Part shown: positions 23,294 through 32,681 of the stretch, piece after piece
How positions within the stretch are numbered: position 1 is the first letter of the stretch
Layout of the letters: the number at the start of each line of letters is the position of its first letter
Assembly (NCBI GenBank): GCA_002309575.1
Contig: DBXP01000021.1
Span: 373-38,971 of the forward strand
Direction: 5' to 3'
Length of the DNA: 38,599 nt
From: a bacterium UBP6_UBA1209
GTDB taxonomy: Bacteria > UBP6 > UBA1177
Made by a program: the position numbers and the translations under genes
The notes under the pieces: model-generated
The model's database searches: none
What the model was told of the DNA's origin: nothing
The model's input: only the letters and a program-made list of their open reading frames with translations

Positions 23294-25504
23294 TTACTCT
23301 CCGGCGAATATCAGTTCCGACGAGAAGGGGGCGGCAGTGAAGTCGATTTTTCCGTCGTCAGCGGGGATCTTTTCGCCCGAATAGAGCGTTTGGAATCCGG
23401 ATGCTTTTGTCTTTGTCGCGAATTTTTCGGTGATCTCCGTATCGCCGTTGTTGAAAACAGCGATCACGGTATCGTCTCCGGAGCTCATCCTGACAGCATA
23501 AAAATTCCCTTTGAGAAGCAGCGTCTCTCTCGAGCCTTCCTGCATCGCAGGGTGGTCATGCCTGAATTTGCCGAGCATCCTGAGGCGTTCGAGATTGCGT
23601 TTCTGGTTGACGCTCAGCTCGTCGCCGAAGAGCATCATCCGGCGGTTGTCGGGGTCGTTCGCGCCTGGCATCCCGATTTCGTCGCCCTGATAGATTATCG
23701 GGATCCCGGGCAGCGTGAAGATGAATGTCAGTCCGTTCACAAGCTTGTCGAAGGGCAGCTGCTCTTCCGGCAGTACGGGCGAGTTCTCCCAGACCCTGTC
23801 GTTCGCTTCGGCTCCTCCCTGCGATGTCACGCCGTCGAAATCACGGTTGGCAAGGCTGAGGGCGCGTGCCACGTCGTGGTTGCCGATAAAGTTGCCCATC
23901 AGTGCGCCGGAGTAGAACTCCTTTTGGTATGTGTGGTCGTTTTCTTTAGTAAATCCGTCTAGTTGCTCAAGCGTTTCGCTCTGGAGCAAAAAGGTCTTTA
24001 CAACGTGGTGGTAGAGCGGGAAATCGAACTGTCCGTCGAGTTTGTACTCGCCGAGATAGGATCCGATCTCCTCCTTGCCGTGTTCGTCAGTGAAGGTCTC
24101 GCCGATCATATAAAAGAGTATGCCGGTCGTCGTGACGCGTCGCTGGATCGCGGTCTTCAGCGTGGTCGTGAAGTCGATCTCCATCAGCCTTACCGCATCG
24201 ATCCGAAGCCCGTCGATATCGAACCTCTGGATCATCCAGACAACGTGGTCGATGACACTCCGCATCGCGTCGTTGTTCCGGTAGTTGATGTCGGCGAGAT
24301 AGTCTGTGAACCAGCACTCGACCGGCTTTTCCCAGCCGCAGGTGTAGCCGCCGTTGCTGTTCGCGGGGTATCCCTGTTCCGCCATGTTGAACCAGCCGCT
24401 CTTTTTGTAGGTCTTCCAGAGATAGGAATCGGTGTGGACGTGGTTCGGAACGAAATCAAGCATCACGCGGATCCCCTTTTCGTGGGCCTTGTCGATAAGC
24501 TCGTGAAGCTCTGCCTCCGTGCCGAAGCGGCGCTCTATCGGCGAGTCCAGGCCCGGGACCCTGAGGTCGTCAGTCCAGCCCGTGGCAACAGGCCAGTAGG
24601 AGTGGTAGGGTGCGTAGAAACGCGGGTCACCGCCCATTCCCTTGCCAGGATTTTCTGTGTTGGCGACTGGTGAGCTTATCCAGAGCACGTCGACTCCTAG
24701 CTCCGAGAAGTAGCCGTCTTCGATCTTTTCGATGATCCCGCGGAAGTCGCCGCCCTGCCAGTTGGCCTTTTCGTCGATATCAGGAAGCGGGTCGTCGTTC
24801 GAAGTGTCGCCGTTTTTGAAGCGGTCCGTCATGATCTGGTAAAGCTGGGCGTTGTGCCAGTCGAAGGGTTTATCCTCGATCCAGACGGGCACCGAAAGTA
24901 TCTCCGCCGCATAGCCGGCTGTGTCGAAGATTTTGAAGAACCATGTGTATTTTCCTGAGGCAGAGGCTTCGTGATCGAACGAGAACAGCCCCGTTTTCTT
25001 GTCGTATTCAAACTCCGCCTTTTTGTTGTTGAGCAGGATCTCCGATTTTCCGAAATCGGGTCCGGAGCCGGTAACTCCCGGCGTGTAGACGATCTTGAAC
25101 GAGATCTTTCCGCCGGAGACGCTGACTCTCTCCTTCAGACGGATCGAGGGATAGCGGCAGTCTGTGACGACGAGCCTGCTGTAGCGGTGATCCTTGTCGA
25201 ACATCGTGAGCGGGTTCTCCGGATCGTTGTAGTAGCTTTTCGAAGCTTCGGAGTAGAATTCGTAAGGGTAGTCGCCAGGAGCGATCGGGAGTTCGATGCT
25301 CCAGACGCCGTTTTCGTAGTGCATCGGGACCTTTATCCATGCGCTGAAACTTCCCCGGATGGAGAGGTTCTCTTCGGCTCTGCCGCGGACGGAAACGGTT
25401 GCCGGGTCACAGACGAACTTTTCCTCCCCGCCGCCGCATGAGATCAGCAGAAGCACTGAAAAGAGACTACAAAGTCGAAAGGTATATGTGGAAAGTCCAG
25501 ACAT
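23294..25504 (-). CDS. GH13 alpha-amylase-family lipoprotein
   Basis: 736 residues with a lipobox (LLIS|Cys23). An N-terminal beta domain resembling CBM48/glycogen-binding modules (about 30-130) and a second beta domain (about 130-215) precede the (beta/alpha)8 barrel. Catalytic regions are complete: DFVPNH from Asp350, nucleophile Asp436 in GLRIDAVR, acid/base Glu469 in MIGETF, and Asp544 in GNHDVAR. A C-terminal beta-sandwich follows. It should hydrolyse or transfer alpha-glucans outside the inner membrane. The ATG lies inside the last codons of the Omp85 gene (38-base overlap) and has a strong GGGAGGGAG four bases upstream, so the two are coupled. Exact specificity (amylase, pullulanase-like, transferase) is not readable. 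Confidence 0.9.
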   Translation of the reverse strand: MSGLSTYTFRLCSLFSVLLLISCGGGEEKFVCDPATVSVRGRAEENLSIRGSFSAWIKVPMHYENGVWSIELPIAPGDYPYEFYSEASKSYYNDPENPLTMFDKDHRYSRLVVTDCRYPSIRLKERVSVSGGKISFKIVYTPGVTGSGPDFGKSEILLNNKKAEFEYDKKTGLFSFDHEASASGKYTWFFKIFDTAGYAAEILSVPVWIEDKPFDWHNAQLYQIMTDRFKNGDTSNDDPLPDIDEKANWQGGDFRGIIEKIEDGYFSELGVDVLWISSPVANTENPGKGMGGDPRFYAPYHSYWPVATGWTDDLRVPGLDSPIERRFGTEAELHELIDKAHEKGIRVMLDFVPNHVHTDSYLWKTYKKSGWFNMAEQGYPANSNGGYTCGWEKPVECWFTDYLADINYRNNDAMRSVIDHVVWMIQRFDIDGLRIDAVRLMEIDFTTTLKTAIQRRVTTTGILFYMIGETFTDEHGKEEIGSYLGEYKLDGQFDFPLYHHVVKTFLLQSETLEQLDGFTKENDHTYQKEFYSGALMGNFIGNHDVARALSLANRDFDGVTSQGGAEANDRVWENSPVLPEEQLPFDKLVNGLTFIFTLPGIPIIYQGDEIGMPGANDPDNRRMMLFGDELSVNQKRNLERLRMLGKFRHDHPAMQEGSRETLLLKGNFYAVRMSSGDDTVIAVFNNGDTEITEKFATKTKASGFQTLYSGEKIPADDGKIDFTAAPFSSELIFAGE

Positions 25505-28415
25505 TTTCTCCCTCCCTCGGTTTTAAGTTGAAGCCCACCTGTGCCGTTATCGAGCCTATCGGCGAGGCGTAGAGCAGACCTCCGCCGGATGCATAGCGGA
25601 AGATTTCGCCATCTCCGACGTGGCTGACCTCCTCCCAGAGATTGCCGAAATCGAAGAATCCGACGATGTAGAGGTCGCTTATCACCCTGAAGCGCAGTTC
25701 GTTGCGCATAAACATGTAGAATTTTCCTTCCGGAGCCTCCTCCTTCTGATCGTTCGGCGCCAGTTCGTCGGTGTAAAAGCCGCGGATAGTCGTGTTGCCG
25801 CCGAGCTTCAGGACATCGTCGGACGAGAGTTTTCCCGAGTGGGGGATCAGAAATGCCGACTGGATGTAGGAGTGGAAAATTATCCTGTTCAGCGGCTCTC
25901 TGTCTCCTGCAAAGTTGACTCTGTATGTCAGCGGGATGTAGACCGCGATGTTCCCCTCGACCTGTGAAAACCTGTTTTTATCGCCGTAGACCGATGATTT
26001 GTTGACGTACCTGAGCGCAAGTTTCCAGCCCTTTGTCGGGAAGAAGGGCGAGTTGCGGAAATCCAGATAGCCGCGGATCTCAGGCGAAACGACGAGCCTG
26101 TTGAGCTTTTCGTAGCTGACCTCGCCGCCTTCAGCGATGTTGTAGTCTTTCTCGTACTGATAGGCGACCTCGACACCCGTCGAGATGAAGTAGTTCATGT
26201 TGAAACGCCTGAAGAAGGAGAAGTAGAGACCGTTTTTGTCGATCATGTAGGGCAGGCCGACGTTGCTCTTGATGTAGTGCATGTGGAATGCGTCGATCTG
26301 GAACGAGAGCGGCAGCTTTGGTATGAAGAGGTCGGGGATCAGGAACGAAAGGTTGATTTTTCTCTCCAGATGCTGTGCCTTCGTGAAATCCTTGCTGTAG
26401 TGTTTCTTGAACTTGCTGTTGAACATGAAGAGCTCGATCTTCCTCGAAAGTTTGAGACTGAGTTTCGACGAGATGCTGGATCCGATCATGTTGTTCCACT
26501 CGAAAACACCGGTCAGGCGGGCGCCGTCGTCCGTGCTGACACCTATTCCTGGCGAGACCCTGAACCTGTCAGATTCGCTCACGAAGACGACGATATCCTT
26601 TTCCGGATTCGGTGTTTCGGGGTCGATGAAGTTGATTTCGACCATCTGGAATACGCCTGTCTGAAGCAGGTTCCGCCGGCTGTAGGTGAGGGAATCTCCA
26701 TCCAGAGTGTCGTTCGGGTCGATCCTCAGGATGTGCCTTACGACCCATGACGACGTGAGATAGTTGCCGGCTAGAACGACCTCGGTGACCTTGACCCGAA
26801 AGAGGTATTCAGCCCTGAACTCGACGCGGACGCTGCTCCCGTTGAACTTCGTTTCGTAGGTCACAAAGTTGAAAAGGTAGCCCTTGTCGGTCAGGAAGTC
26901 TGAAACCCTCTTTTTGTAGGCGTCGACGATATCGTCGTTGAAGGGCAGGGCCTTCGGGAGCTTTATCTTTTTTTTGATGAGCCTGTCATATTCGGGATTG
27001 CCTGTTTCGGCAGTTATCTCCGTAAGCATGTATTGGGTGTTTTCGACGACTTGCATAGAAAGCTCGAGCTCTCCTTCCGGGGTCTCGACGATCTTTGCCT
27101 CGGAGATCTCGCACTCCATGTAGCCCTGGTTGTGGTAGACCTTTTCGACGACATCTCGGATATCCTCGAGGTATGTTTTCGGGATCCCTGTCGGAGAATC
27201 GGGGCGCTCGACCTTGTCGGTCATACTGTCCTTCGTGACGTCGGCTCTGCTGCCGTCAGAGTCGGAAAAGCCGCCTCCGGTGTGGGTACGGCTGATCTTT
27301 GTCTGCGGGAAATCCTCCTCGTCGATCTTTTTGTCGATGAAGTCGGTGAGGCGCTTGACTACGATCTTGCGGTTTTCCTCGGTCGCCCCGTCCAGAACGA
27401 TGTTGTTTATGAAACGCCGCCGGTTCTCCTTGATGTCGATCGTGATGATCCTTCGCGGGAGCCTGCCCGGAACGTTTTTTTCATCCGTTGTTATCTTTAT
27501 TTCGGCGTCATGGAAGGCGTAGGCGTTGTAAAAGTCGCTGATCTTCCGTTTGACCGATTTGAGGTTGTTCTGATAATTCGTGAATGATTCCACTATCTTG
27601 CGTATCGTTATCGGCGCAAAGTAGTAGACTCCGCGTATCTCGGTGCGGTAGAGGCTGCCCTTCTGGATATTGAGCTGGACAACACCCTTTCCGAGTTTGG
27701 TGGGTGCGGCAGAGACATCCAGAAAGCCCTTTTCCTTGTAGTAATCCGAAACAAAAAGCGCCACTTCATTGATGTTTTTATCGGTATACGGCTCGTTTTT
27801 GAACTTTGTTTCAAGTTCATAGGTCAGTCTGCGTTTCTCGGATTTGTACAGCTTGCCGACCAGGTCGAAGGCTCTTATTTTCGACTGCGGCCCCTCGGTG
27901 ATATTTATCGTCAGGATGACTTCGGAGGCGCTGAGCTTCTCGCCGGCGATGTTTACGAGGACCTCAAAAAAACCGTTCTGCTGGTAAAAGTAGATGATCT
28001 CGTCACGGATTTTCGGCAGGTTGTCCTCGAAGAAGAGACCGTACTTTTCGATCCCGGCGGCGAGCTTGATCTCCCTCCTGGTGAACTTCGAGTTGCCGGA
28101 GATTTTTGTATCGACGATTATGAGCTGAGGTTCGGCCTCGATCCTTACCGCCACCTCAGAGCCGCCTCTTTTTTCCGAATAGACGCTAACCTGCTGAAAT
28201 TTTCTTGTCGCGTAGAGAAGCTTTACCGTCCTTCTGATTTTTTTGATGGAGAGAGGTTCTCCCCTTTTGATTTTGATAAGGCTTGAGAACTCTGATTTCG
28301 GCAGAGGGCTTTCCCAGATGATCTCAGAGACAGTCTCCTCTGCAAAAATGTCTGCAAAGGCAAAAAACAGCAATAAAATCAGTAGGATTTTAACTTTTCT
28401 CAAGTCTTGGACCAA
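25467..28415 (-). CDS. Omp85/BamA-family outer membrane protein with extended POTRA region
   Basis: 982 residues with a signal peptide (to about residue 25, FADIFA|EE). About 585 residues of periplasmic sequence have repeated POTRA-like elements (I-x-G-N-x-x-F/Y, and YY-x-x-x-G-F/Y-L-D/E at several places); I estimate six or seven. A 16-strand-type barrel follows from about residue 613. The barrel has the Omp85 loop signature IRGF (about residue 875) and ends in aromatic beta strands (WTFHIYLSTL). Around 372-412 a Ser/Asp/Thr-rich disordered insert interrupts the POTRAs. It may be the BamA of this organism or a paralogue. The start is a TTG just after yhbY, without a clear ribosome site; the exact start is uncertain. 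Confidence 0.85.
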   Translation of the reverse strand: MVQDLRKVKILLILLLFFAFADIFAEETVSEIIWESPLPKSEFSSLIKIKRGEPLSIKKIRRTVKLLYATRKFQQVSVYSEKRGGSEVAVRIEAEPQLIIVDTKISGNSKFTRREIKLAAGIEKYGLFFEDNLPKIRDEIIYFYQQNGFFEVLVNIAGEKLSASEVILTINITEGPQSKIRAFDLVGKLYKSEKRRLTYELETKFKNEPYTDKNINEVALFVSDYYKEKGFLDVSAAPTKLGKGVVQLNIQKGSLYRTEIRGVYYFAPITIRKIVESFTNYQNNLKSVKRKISDFYNAYAFHDAEIKITTDEKNVPGRLPRRIITIDIKENRRRFINNIVLDGATEENRKIVVKRLTDFIDKKIDEEDFPQTKISRTHTGGGFSDSDGSRADVTKDSMTDKVERPDSPTGIPKTYLEDIRDVVEKVYHNQGYMECEISEAKIVETPEGELELSMQVVENTQYMLTEITAETGNPEYDRLIKKKIKLPKALPFNDDIVDAYKKRVSDFLTDKGYLFNFVTYETKFNGSSVRVEFRAEYLFRVKVTEVVLAGNYLTSSWVVRHILRIDPNDTLDGDSLTYSRRNLLQTGVFQMVEINFIDPETPNPEKDIVVFVSESDRFRVSPGIGVSTDDGARLTGVFEWNNMIGSSISSKLSLKLSRKIELFMFNSKFKKHYSKDFTKAQHLERKINLSFLIPDLFIPKLPLSFQIDAFHMHYIKSNVGLPYMIDKNGLYFSFFRRFNMNYFISTGVEVAYQYEKDYNIAEGGEVSYEKLNRLVVSPEIRGYLDFRNSPFFPTKGWKLALRYVNKSSVYGDKNRFSQVEGNIAVYIPLTYRVNFAGDREPLNRIIFHSYIQSAFLIPHSGKLSSDDVLKLGGNTTIRGFYTDELAPNDQKEEAPEGKFYMFMRNELRFRVISDLYIVGFFDFGNLWEEVSHVGDGEIFRYASGGGLLYASPIGSITAQVGFNLKPREGENVWTFHIYLSTL

Positions 28416-28419
28416 TCAT

Positions 28420-28713
28420 TTAAAGAGTGATTTTTCTCTTTTCCGGATTTGCGTTCTGCCTGAAAAAGAGGAACGTGTGGCCGATAGAACCGCAGCATTC
28501 GCACTTCAAGGCGCTGACTATCTCATCGGCGATCTCATTTTTTTCGTCGATATAGTCGATGAATTTGATCTTTATCAGCTCGTGGGCCTCAAGCTCGCCG
28601 TCGATCTGGGCGAGGACCGCTTCCGTGAGACCGTTTTTGCCTATCAGGACTGTCGGGTTCAGCGCGTGTCCGAGACCTCTCAAATACTTTTTTTCTTTTC
28701 CTGCAAGTGTCAT
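28420..28713 (-). CDS. yhbY: YhbY-like CRM-domain RNA-binding protein
   Basis: 97 residues covering one CRS1/YhbY (CRM) domain. It has LAGKEKKYLRGLGHALNP, the GxxG loop as IGKNGLT, and AHELIKIKF, all matching E. coli YhbY. The family binds the pre-50S ribosomal subunit. The C-terminal half has three cysteines (CECCGS) not usual for the family. The ATG overlaps the yqgF stop by four bases (ATGA). Confidence 0.92.
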   Translation of the reverse strand: MTLAGKEKKYLRGLGHALNPTVLIGKNGLTEAVLAQIDGELEAHELIKIKFIDYIDEKNEIADEIVSALKCECCGSIGHTFLFFRQNANPEKRKITL

Positions 28714-29165
28714 GGATTTCTCTCTTTTTTCAGGTTTATAAACTCTTTTGTCGCCATGAATCTTTCAAGGATCACAGCTGCCGATGCCGAATCGATGGCG
28801 CCGGATTTTTTAATCTTTTCGTAGCCTCTGCCGCGAGCCTTTTTTATCTCGATCGCCTCGTTCGAGGACTGGAATTCGTCTGTCCGGAAGAAGGGAACAT
28901 CCGGGTAAAGCTCCTTCAAACGGCGTTCGAAGCCTCTTACGACCGGCGTGAAGCTGCCTTCGCTGCCGTCTGCGCGTAGCGGGTATCCCAGCGTTATCGC
29001 AGCGACCTCAAAATCAAGCATCTCCCTGAGCCGGAAGAGGTCGTCGGTTATGGAGTCCCTCCTCATTAAGGTCCCAAAAATTACGGGGAAGTTCCAAGTC
29101 GGGTCGGTGACAGCAACTCCGACGTACTTCATTCCGACATCCAGTGCGACAACTCTTTCGACCAT
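28710..29165 (-). CDS. yqgF: YqgF/RuvX RNase H-fold nuclease
   Basis: A 151-residue RNase H-fold protein of the YqgF family, linked to 16S rRNA 5'-end maturation and proposed as a Holliday-junction resolvase. The first acidic strand is ALDVGMKYVGVA, the second region ITLGYPLRADGSEG, then DEFQSS (usually DERLTT), and the last acidic site is AIDSASAAVIL. It starts directly after the stop of the preceding gene (TAGATG) and overlaps yhbY, so it belongs to the rRNA-processing core of this operon. Confidence 0.9.
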   Translation of the reverse strand: MVERVVALDVGMKYVGVAVTDPTWNFPVIFGTLMRRDSITDDLFRLREMLDFEVAAITLGYPLRADGSEGSFTPVVRGFERRLKELYPDVPFFRTDEFQSSNEAIEIKKARGRGYEKIKKSGAIDSASAAVILERFMATKEFINLKKERNP

Positions 29166-30218
29166 CTATTTTTTCGTTATCTCTTCAAGCTGTTCCAGAA
29201 CGGTCTCTTTGATGACGGCTCTTGCGTTTTTGTCGAGCCACTCGAAAACATATTTTTTCATAGTTTCGTCGTCGCCTGCCGGTACCGCCTGCTGATTCCC
29301 CTGCGGCTGCTCCTGTTTGTGCAGGTTGTGGATCTCGCTGAATAATTCTGCGCCGTTGTCTTCCGAAGCACCCTCTTCGAGGTTGTCGTTGAGAAGCGGT
29401 GAGTTTTCGATCAGATCCTCTTCCGGCATCTCTTTCGACTCCTTTTTGCCGCCCTTTTTGATGTTAAGGGAGTCAAGGAGCGACTTTATCGACGGGCCGT
29501 TTTCACTTTCGCTGTCGTCGGAGGGCGGCGCTGCGAAGCTGCTCTCTTCCGGAGTCACCGTGAAGCCGCCGGCGCTGTCGCCGAAGAGAGTTGAATCGTC
29601 GTTTTCTTCAGGTGCCGACGGCTCAATGTGCTGTTTCAGGGTAAACTCCTCAAGCGGCTCCTCTTCTTCGTCGTTGACGAGCGATGTCGGTTCGATATTC
29701 TGCTTCAGCGTGACATCTTCAGGGAAGGTTTCATCGCCGCCGCCGTTTCCGGACGGTTCGATGTGCGGAGTGAGCGTGAACTCCTCGAGCTTGTCCTCCT
29801 CGCTGAGATCAAAAACCGCCTCGTCGCCGGAATCGGTATCCTCTAGGTCTGCGAACTGTTCGGGAAGCACCCCCTCCTCATCGCTTTCCTCCTCGTCCTC
29901 CGGCGGAACAAGTTTGTTGAATGCGGCAAGAAGTTCGTCCTTGTTGAAGTTCCGCTTGATGGTCTCGACTCCGTCGATCGTGTCGTTCGACGAAAGGATG
30001 AGCGGAGTTCCGATAGATGCGATCATCTTGACGATACCGTCCGGCAGAAGATCGGCCTCTGCGACGATAAGGTCGAAGCGATCGTCCTGAAGTTTTTCGA
30101 GGAAAGAGTTCATCGTGTCCTTGAAGAGGACTCTCCAGCCTGAATCCTGCAGATAGAGCAGATAACGTTCGTTCAAAACCGCGTTGGTTTCAAAAATCAA
30201 AGCCATTCTTTCAGCCAT
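29166..30218 (-). CDS. receiver-like protein with acidic repeat linker and PopZ-like C-terminal helix
   Basis: 350 residues. Residues 1-104 fold like a response-regulator receiver, but the phosphoacceptor position holds Glu54 (DLIVAEADLLP) and the usual Lys-Pro is Arg-Asn, so phosphorylation is unlikely. Residues 105-315 are acidic and disordered. They contain four spaced copies of a 12-residue motif: EEFTLTPHIEPS (145), EDVTLKQNIEPT (167), EEFTLKQHIEPS (190) and a weaker GGFTVTPEESS (218). The C terminus (about 319-350) includes YVFEWLDKNARAVIKETV, resembling the oligomerising region of PopZ/DUF2497, where a WLD-N-pair precedes V-x-E-x-x-E-x-I. A polar-organiser or scaffold role is an inference. 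Its ATG is two bases after the rluD-like stop. Confidence 0.65.
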   Translation of the reverse strand: MAERMALIFETNAVLNERYLLYLQDSGWRVLFKDTMNSFLEKLQDDRFDLIVAEADLLPDGIVKMIASIGTPLILSSNDTIDGVETIKRNFNKDELLAAFNKLVPPEDEEESDEEGVLPEQFADLEDTDSGDEAVFDLSEEDKLEEFTLTPHIEPSGNGGGDETFPEDVTLKQNIEPTSLVNDEEEEPLEEFTLKQHIEPSAPEENDDSTLFGDSAGGFTVTPEESSFAAPPSDDSESENGPSIKSLLDSLNIKKGGKKESKEMPEEDLIENSPLLNDNLEEGASEDNGAELFSEIHNLHKQEQPQGNQQAVPAGDDETMKKYVFEWLDKNARAVIKETVLEQLEEITKK

Positions 30219-30220
30219 TT

Positions 30221-31204
30221 CTATTCTCCTGTTAGGTTTGTCAGATAATTCTTTATTGTCTGCATATCGCCTGGAAGCGGCGATGAAAAGGTGTAGTCGG
30301 TGCCGCAGAGCGAAAATCCGAGGACTCCCGCGTGGAGCAGCTGCCTGCCTGAAGCCGTCAGCAGTTTGTTCAGCTTCGGGTCGACAGCCTTTCTGAGCCC
30401 GCCGTAGAGTTCGTCGTTCAGGATCGGGTGTCCGAGGTGGCTCATGTGCATCCTTATCTGGTGGGTACGCCCCGTTTCAAGGGTGATCCTGAGCTCCGAA
30501 ACCGACGGAAATTCGTTCACCACCTCGTAGTGGGTCACGGCTCTTCTGCCGTTTTCGACGTTCGGTGAAAACCTGAGCCTGTTCCTGGGATCGCGCCCGT
30601 GGAGAGTCTCGATCGTCCCGCGTTCGTTTTTCATCCTGCCCCAGACGAAGCAGGTGTATTCCCGTCTGATGTCGTGGCGCGAGAACTTTTCAGAGAGGAG
30701 TTCCATCGTCTTTTCGTTCTTCGCGACGACCAGGATGCCTGATGTCTCCTTGTCGATCCTGTGGACAAGCCCTGCTCTCGGCTGTTTCGCGGCCTCACTG
30801 CCGTCCGCAAGTGCGCCGAGATGAAAGACTATCCCGTTCAGTAGAGTCGATGAGGGGTGCCCCGCCCCCGGATGGACGAGCATTCCCGCCGGTTTGTTCA
30901 CGATCAGGAAATCGTCGTTTTCAAAGATGATATCGAGCGGGATATCCTCAGGCTCTGCCGAAAGCTCCTCGTCAGGCTCAAGCTCAAGTTCGATCAGTGT
31001 GCCTCTTTTCAGGCGGTTGAAGCTGGCTTTTGTGATGATCTTTCCGTCGATCGTCAGATCTTCGTTCCTTATCGCTTTCTGGATGCAGGAGCGCGAGATC
31101 CCGAGCAGAGCGGCAAGATAGCTGTCGACTCTGCTGCATGGATCTTCGATCAGCGAGAAGGATGTGCCTTCTGAAAAAATATGTCTAGTCAGTTCATCAG
31201 CCAT
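30221..31204 (-). CDS. rluD: RluD-type rRNA pseudouridine synthase
   Basis: 327 residues with an N-terminal S4 RNA-binding domain (SRVDSYLAALLGISRSCIQ, with DGK) and a pseudouridine synthase domain. The catalytic Asp151 lies in GLVHRIDKETSGILVV. VNKPAGMLVHPG, GRTHQIRMHMSHLGHPI and QLLHA are also standard. RluD modifies three uridines in helix 69 of 23S rRNA; RluC-like activity is possible. The ATG at 31204 has GAGGTG six bases ahead; an in-frame TTG six codons upstream is less likely. Confidence 0.88.
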   Translation of the reverse strand: MADELTRHIFSEGTSFSLIEDPCSRVDSYLAALLGISRSCIQKAIRNEDLTIDGKIITKASFNRLKRGTLIELELEPDEELSAEPEDIPLDIIFENDDFLIVNKPAGMLVHPGAGHPSSTLLNGIVFHLGALADGSEAAKQPRAGLVHRIDKETSGILVVAKNEKTMELLSEKFSRHDIRREYTCFVWGRMKNERGTIETLHGRDPRNRLRFSPNVENGRRAVTHYEVVNEFPSVSELRITLETGRTHQIRMHMSHLGHPILNDELYGGLRKAVDPKLNKLLTASGRQLLHAGVLGFSLCGTDYTFSSPLPGDMQTIKNYLTNLTGE

Positions 31205-31297
31205 AAAAAACACCTCAATCAAAGATTGATTTTACGATTTTTGGAAAATTTTGCGAAAAAACAGAGACCTAAAGCGGTGAAAATTTTGAGGGAAAAA

Positions 31298-32548
31298 TTA
31301 TTTTACGACATTTTCGACGATTTTTACGGTCACAGCCGATGCCAGAGCGATGTTTTCGAGGGCGACCCACTCCTTCTGCGAGTGGAAGTTTACGCCGCCG
31401 GCAAAGATGTTCGGGCAGGGAAGACCCATGAACGAAAGCCTTGCGCCGTCGGTACCGCCGCGGATAGGTTCTACATCCGGCTTCGCGCCGAGCTCTTCGA
31501 TAGCCTTTTCAACGTAGGTGTAGACCTCCATGTGGTCCTTCATTACCTCGTACATGTTGAGGTAGCTCTCCTTGAAGACCGGGGTGACCTGAAGGCGCGG
31601 CTCCTCGGATTTGAGCAGCTCGATGATGTTGAGGATGATGTTCTCCTCGCGGGTGATGTCTTCCGGAACGAAGCTTCTCAGGATCATCGAAACCTTTGCC
31701 TCTTCAAGGTTTCCTTCGATCCCTACCGGGTGGATGAAGGGCTCTCTGCCGCAGGTCCTCTCGGGCGACATTGTCTTCGGGAGAAGGTCTACGAATTTGC
31801 CTGCGTATCTGATCGCGTTGACCATTTTATCCTTTGCATAACCGGGATGGATCGAGATCCCCTTGAATGTGACTTTTGCCGAGAAAGCGTTGAAATTCTC
31901 GTAGTTTACCTCATACGGGAAACCGCCGTCCAGGGTATATGCGAAATCTGCGTCTACCTTTTCGAGGTTGATCCTGTCGACTCCGCAGCCGATCTCTTCG
32001 TCCGGCGTGAAGCAGATCCTGATTTCAGGTCTCTTGATCTCGGGGTGTTTGAGAAGGTATTCCGCCATCGACATGATCGCCGCTACACCAGCCTTGTCGT
32101 CCGCGCCGAGAAGTGTCGTGCCGTCGGAGGTGATGATCGTGTCGCCGATGCACTGCTTGAGCTCGGTCGAATCCTCCGGATCGATGACGATACCAGCGTT
32201 GAGCTTGATGGCAGAGCCGTCGTAATTCTCGTGGAGGACCGGCTTGACGCCTTCGCCTGCGCAGTCAAGTGCGACATCCATGTGAGCGATAAAGGCGACT
32301 CTCTTCTTGTTGCCGCAGTTTGAAGCCAGCTTTGCGTAGACATAGCCGTTTTCGTCCATTTCGGCGTCGGTGATGCCAAGAGACTTGAGTTCATCGACAA
32401 GCTTTGCGCCGAGAACCTTCTCCTTCAGCGATGACGGAAAGGTTTCGCTGCCCTCTACCGACTGGGTGTCGACCTGAACGTAGTCGAGGAAGCGGTTTTT
32501 AAGGTTTGTTTCTTTCAAAATGGTTGCTGTAAGCTGATCTCTTTTCAT
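31298..32548 (-). CDS. pepT: peptidase T (aminotripeptidase)
   Basis: M20B zinc peptidase that removes N-terminal residues from tripeptides. The 416 residues match PepT length. Metal and catalytic positions are seen as His89/Asp91 (AHMDVA), Asp150 (LLGADDKAG), FTPDEEIGCG, TLDGG and NFHSQKEW; RGGTDGARLSF binds the peptide C terminus. The ATG at 32548 has GGAGGAG in front; an in-frame TTG four codons earlier overlaps that site. A 93-base gap separates it from rluD. An inverted ATTATA at 32582-32587 (TATAAT on the minus strand) may be its -10 box. Confidence 0.94.
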   Translation of the reverse strand: MKRDQLTATILKETNLKNRFLDYVQVDTQSVEGSETFPSSLKEKVLGAKLVDELKSLGITDAEMDENGYVYAKLASNCGNKKRVAFIAHMDVALDCAGEGVKPVLHENYDGSAIKLNAGIVIDPEDSTELKQCIGDTIITSDGTTLLGADDKAGVAAIMSMAEYLLKHPEIKRPEIRICFTPDEEIGCGVDRINLEKVDADFAYTLDGGFPYEVNYENFNAFSAKVTFKGISIHPGYAKDKMVNAIRYAGKFVDLLPKTMSPERTCGREPFIHPVGIEGNLEEAKVSMILRSFVPEDITREENIILNIIELLKSEEPRLQVTPVFKESYLNMYEVMKDHMEVYTYVEKAIEELGAKPDVEPIRGGTDGARLSFMGLPCPNIFAGGVNFHSQKEWVALENIALASAVTVKIVENVVK

Positions 32549-32681
32549 TGTCTCCTCCAAAGATTGTTAAAAAAACGCAGGATTATATTCACTCTTTTAT
32601 TTTTTGCATGATTTTTCATTGTCAATAACATTATCTATGTAATATGTTGTTTTTATTGATCTTCATCGGAGATTATGCCGG

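Noticed and set aside
29317..30090. Ser-rich 257-codon open frame on the plus strand
   Set aside because: It mirrors the Glu/Asp-rich linker of the receiver-like protein; Ser-rich antisense frames are expected there.
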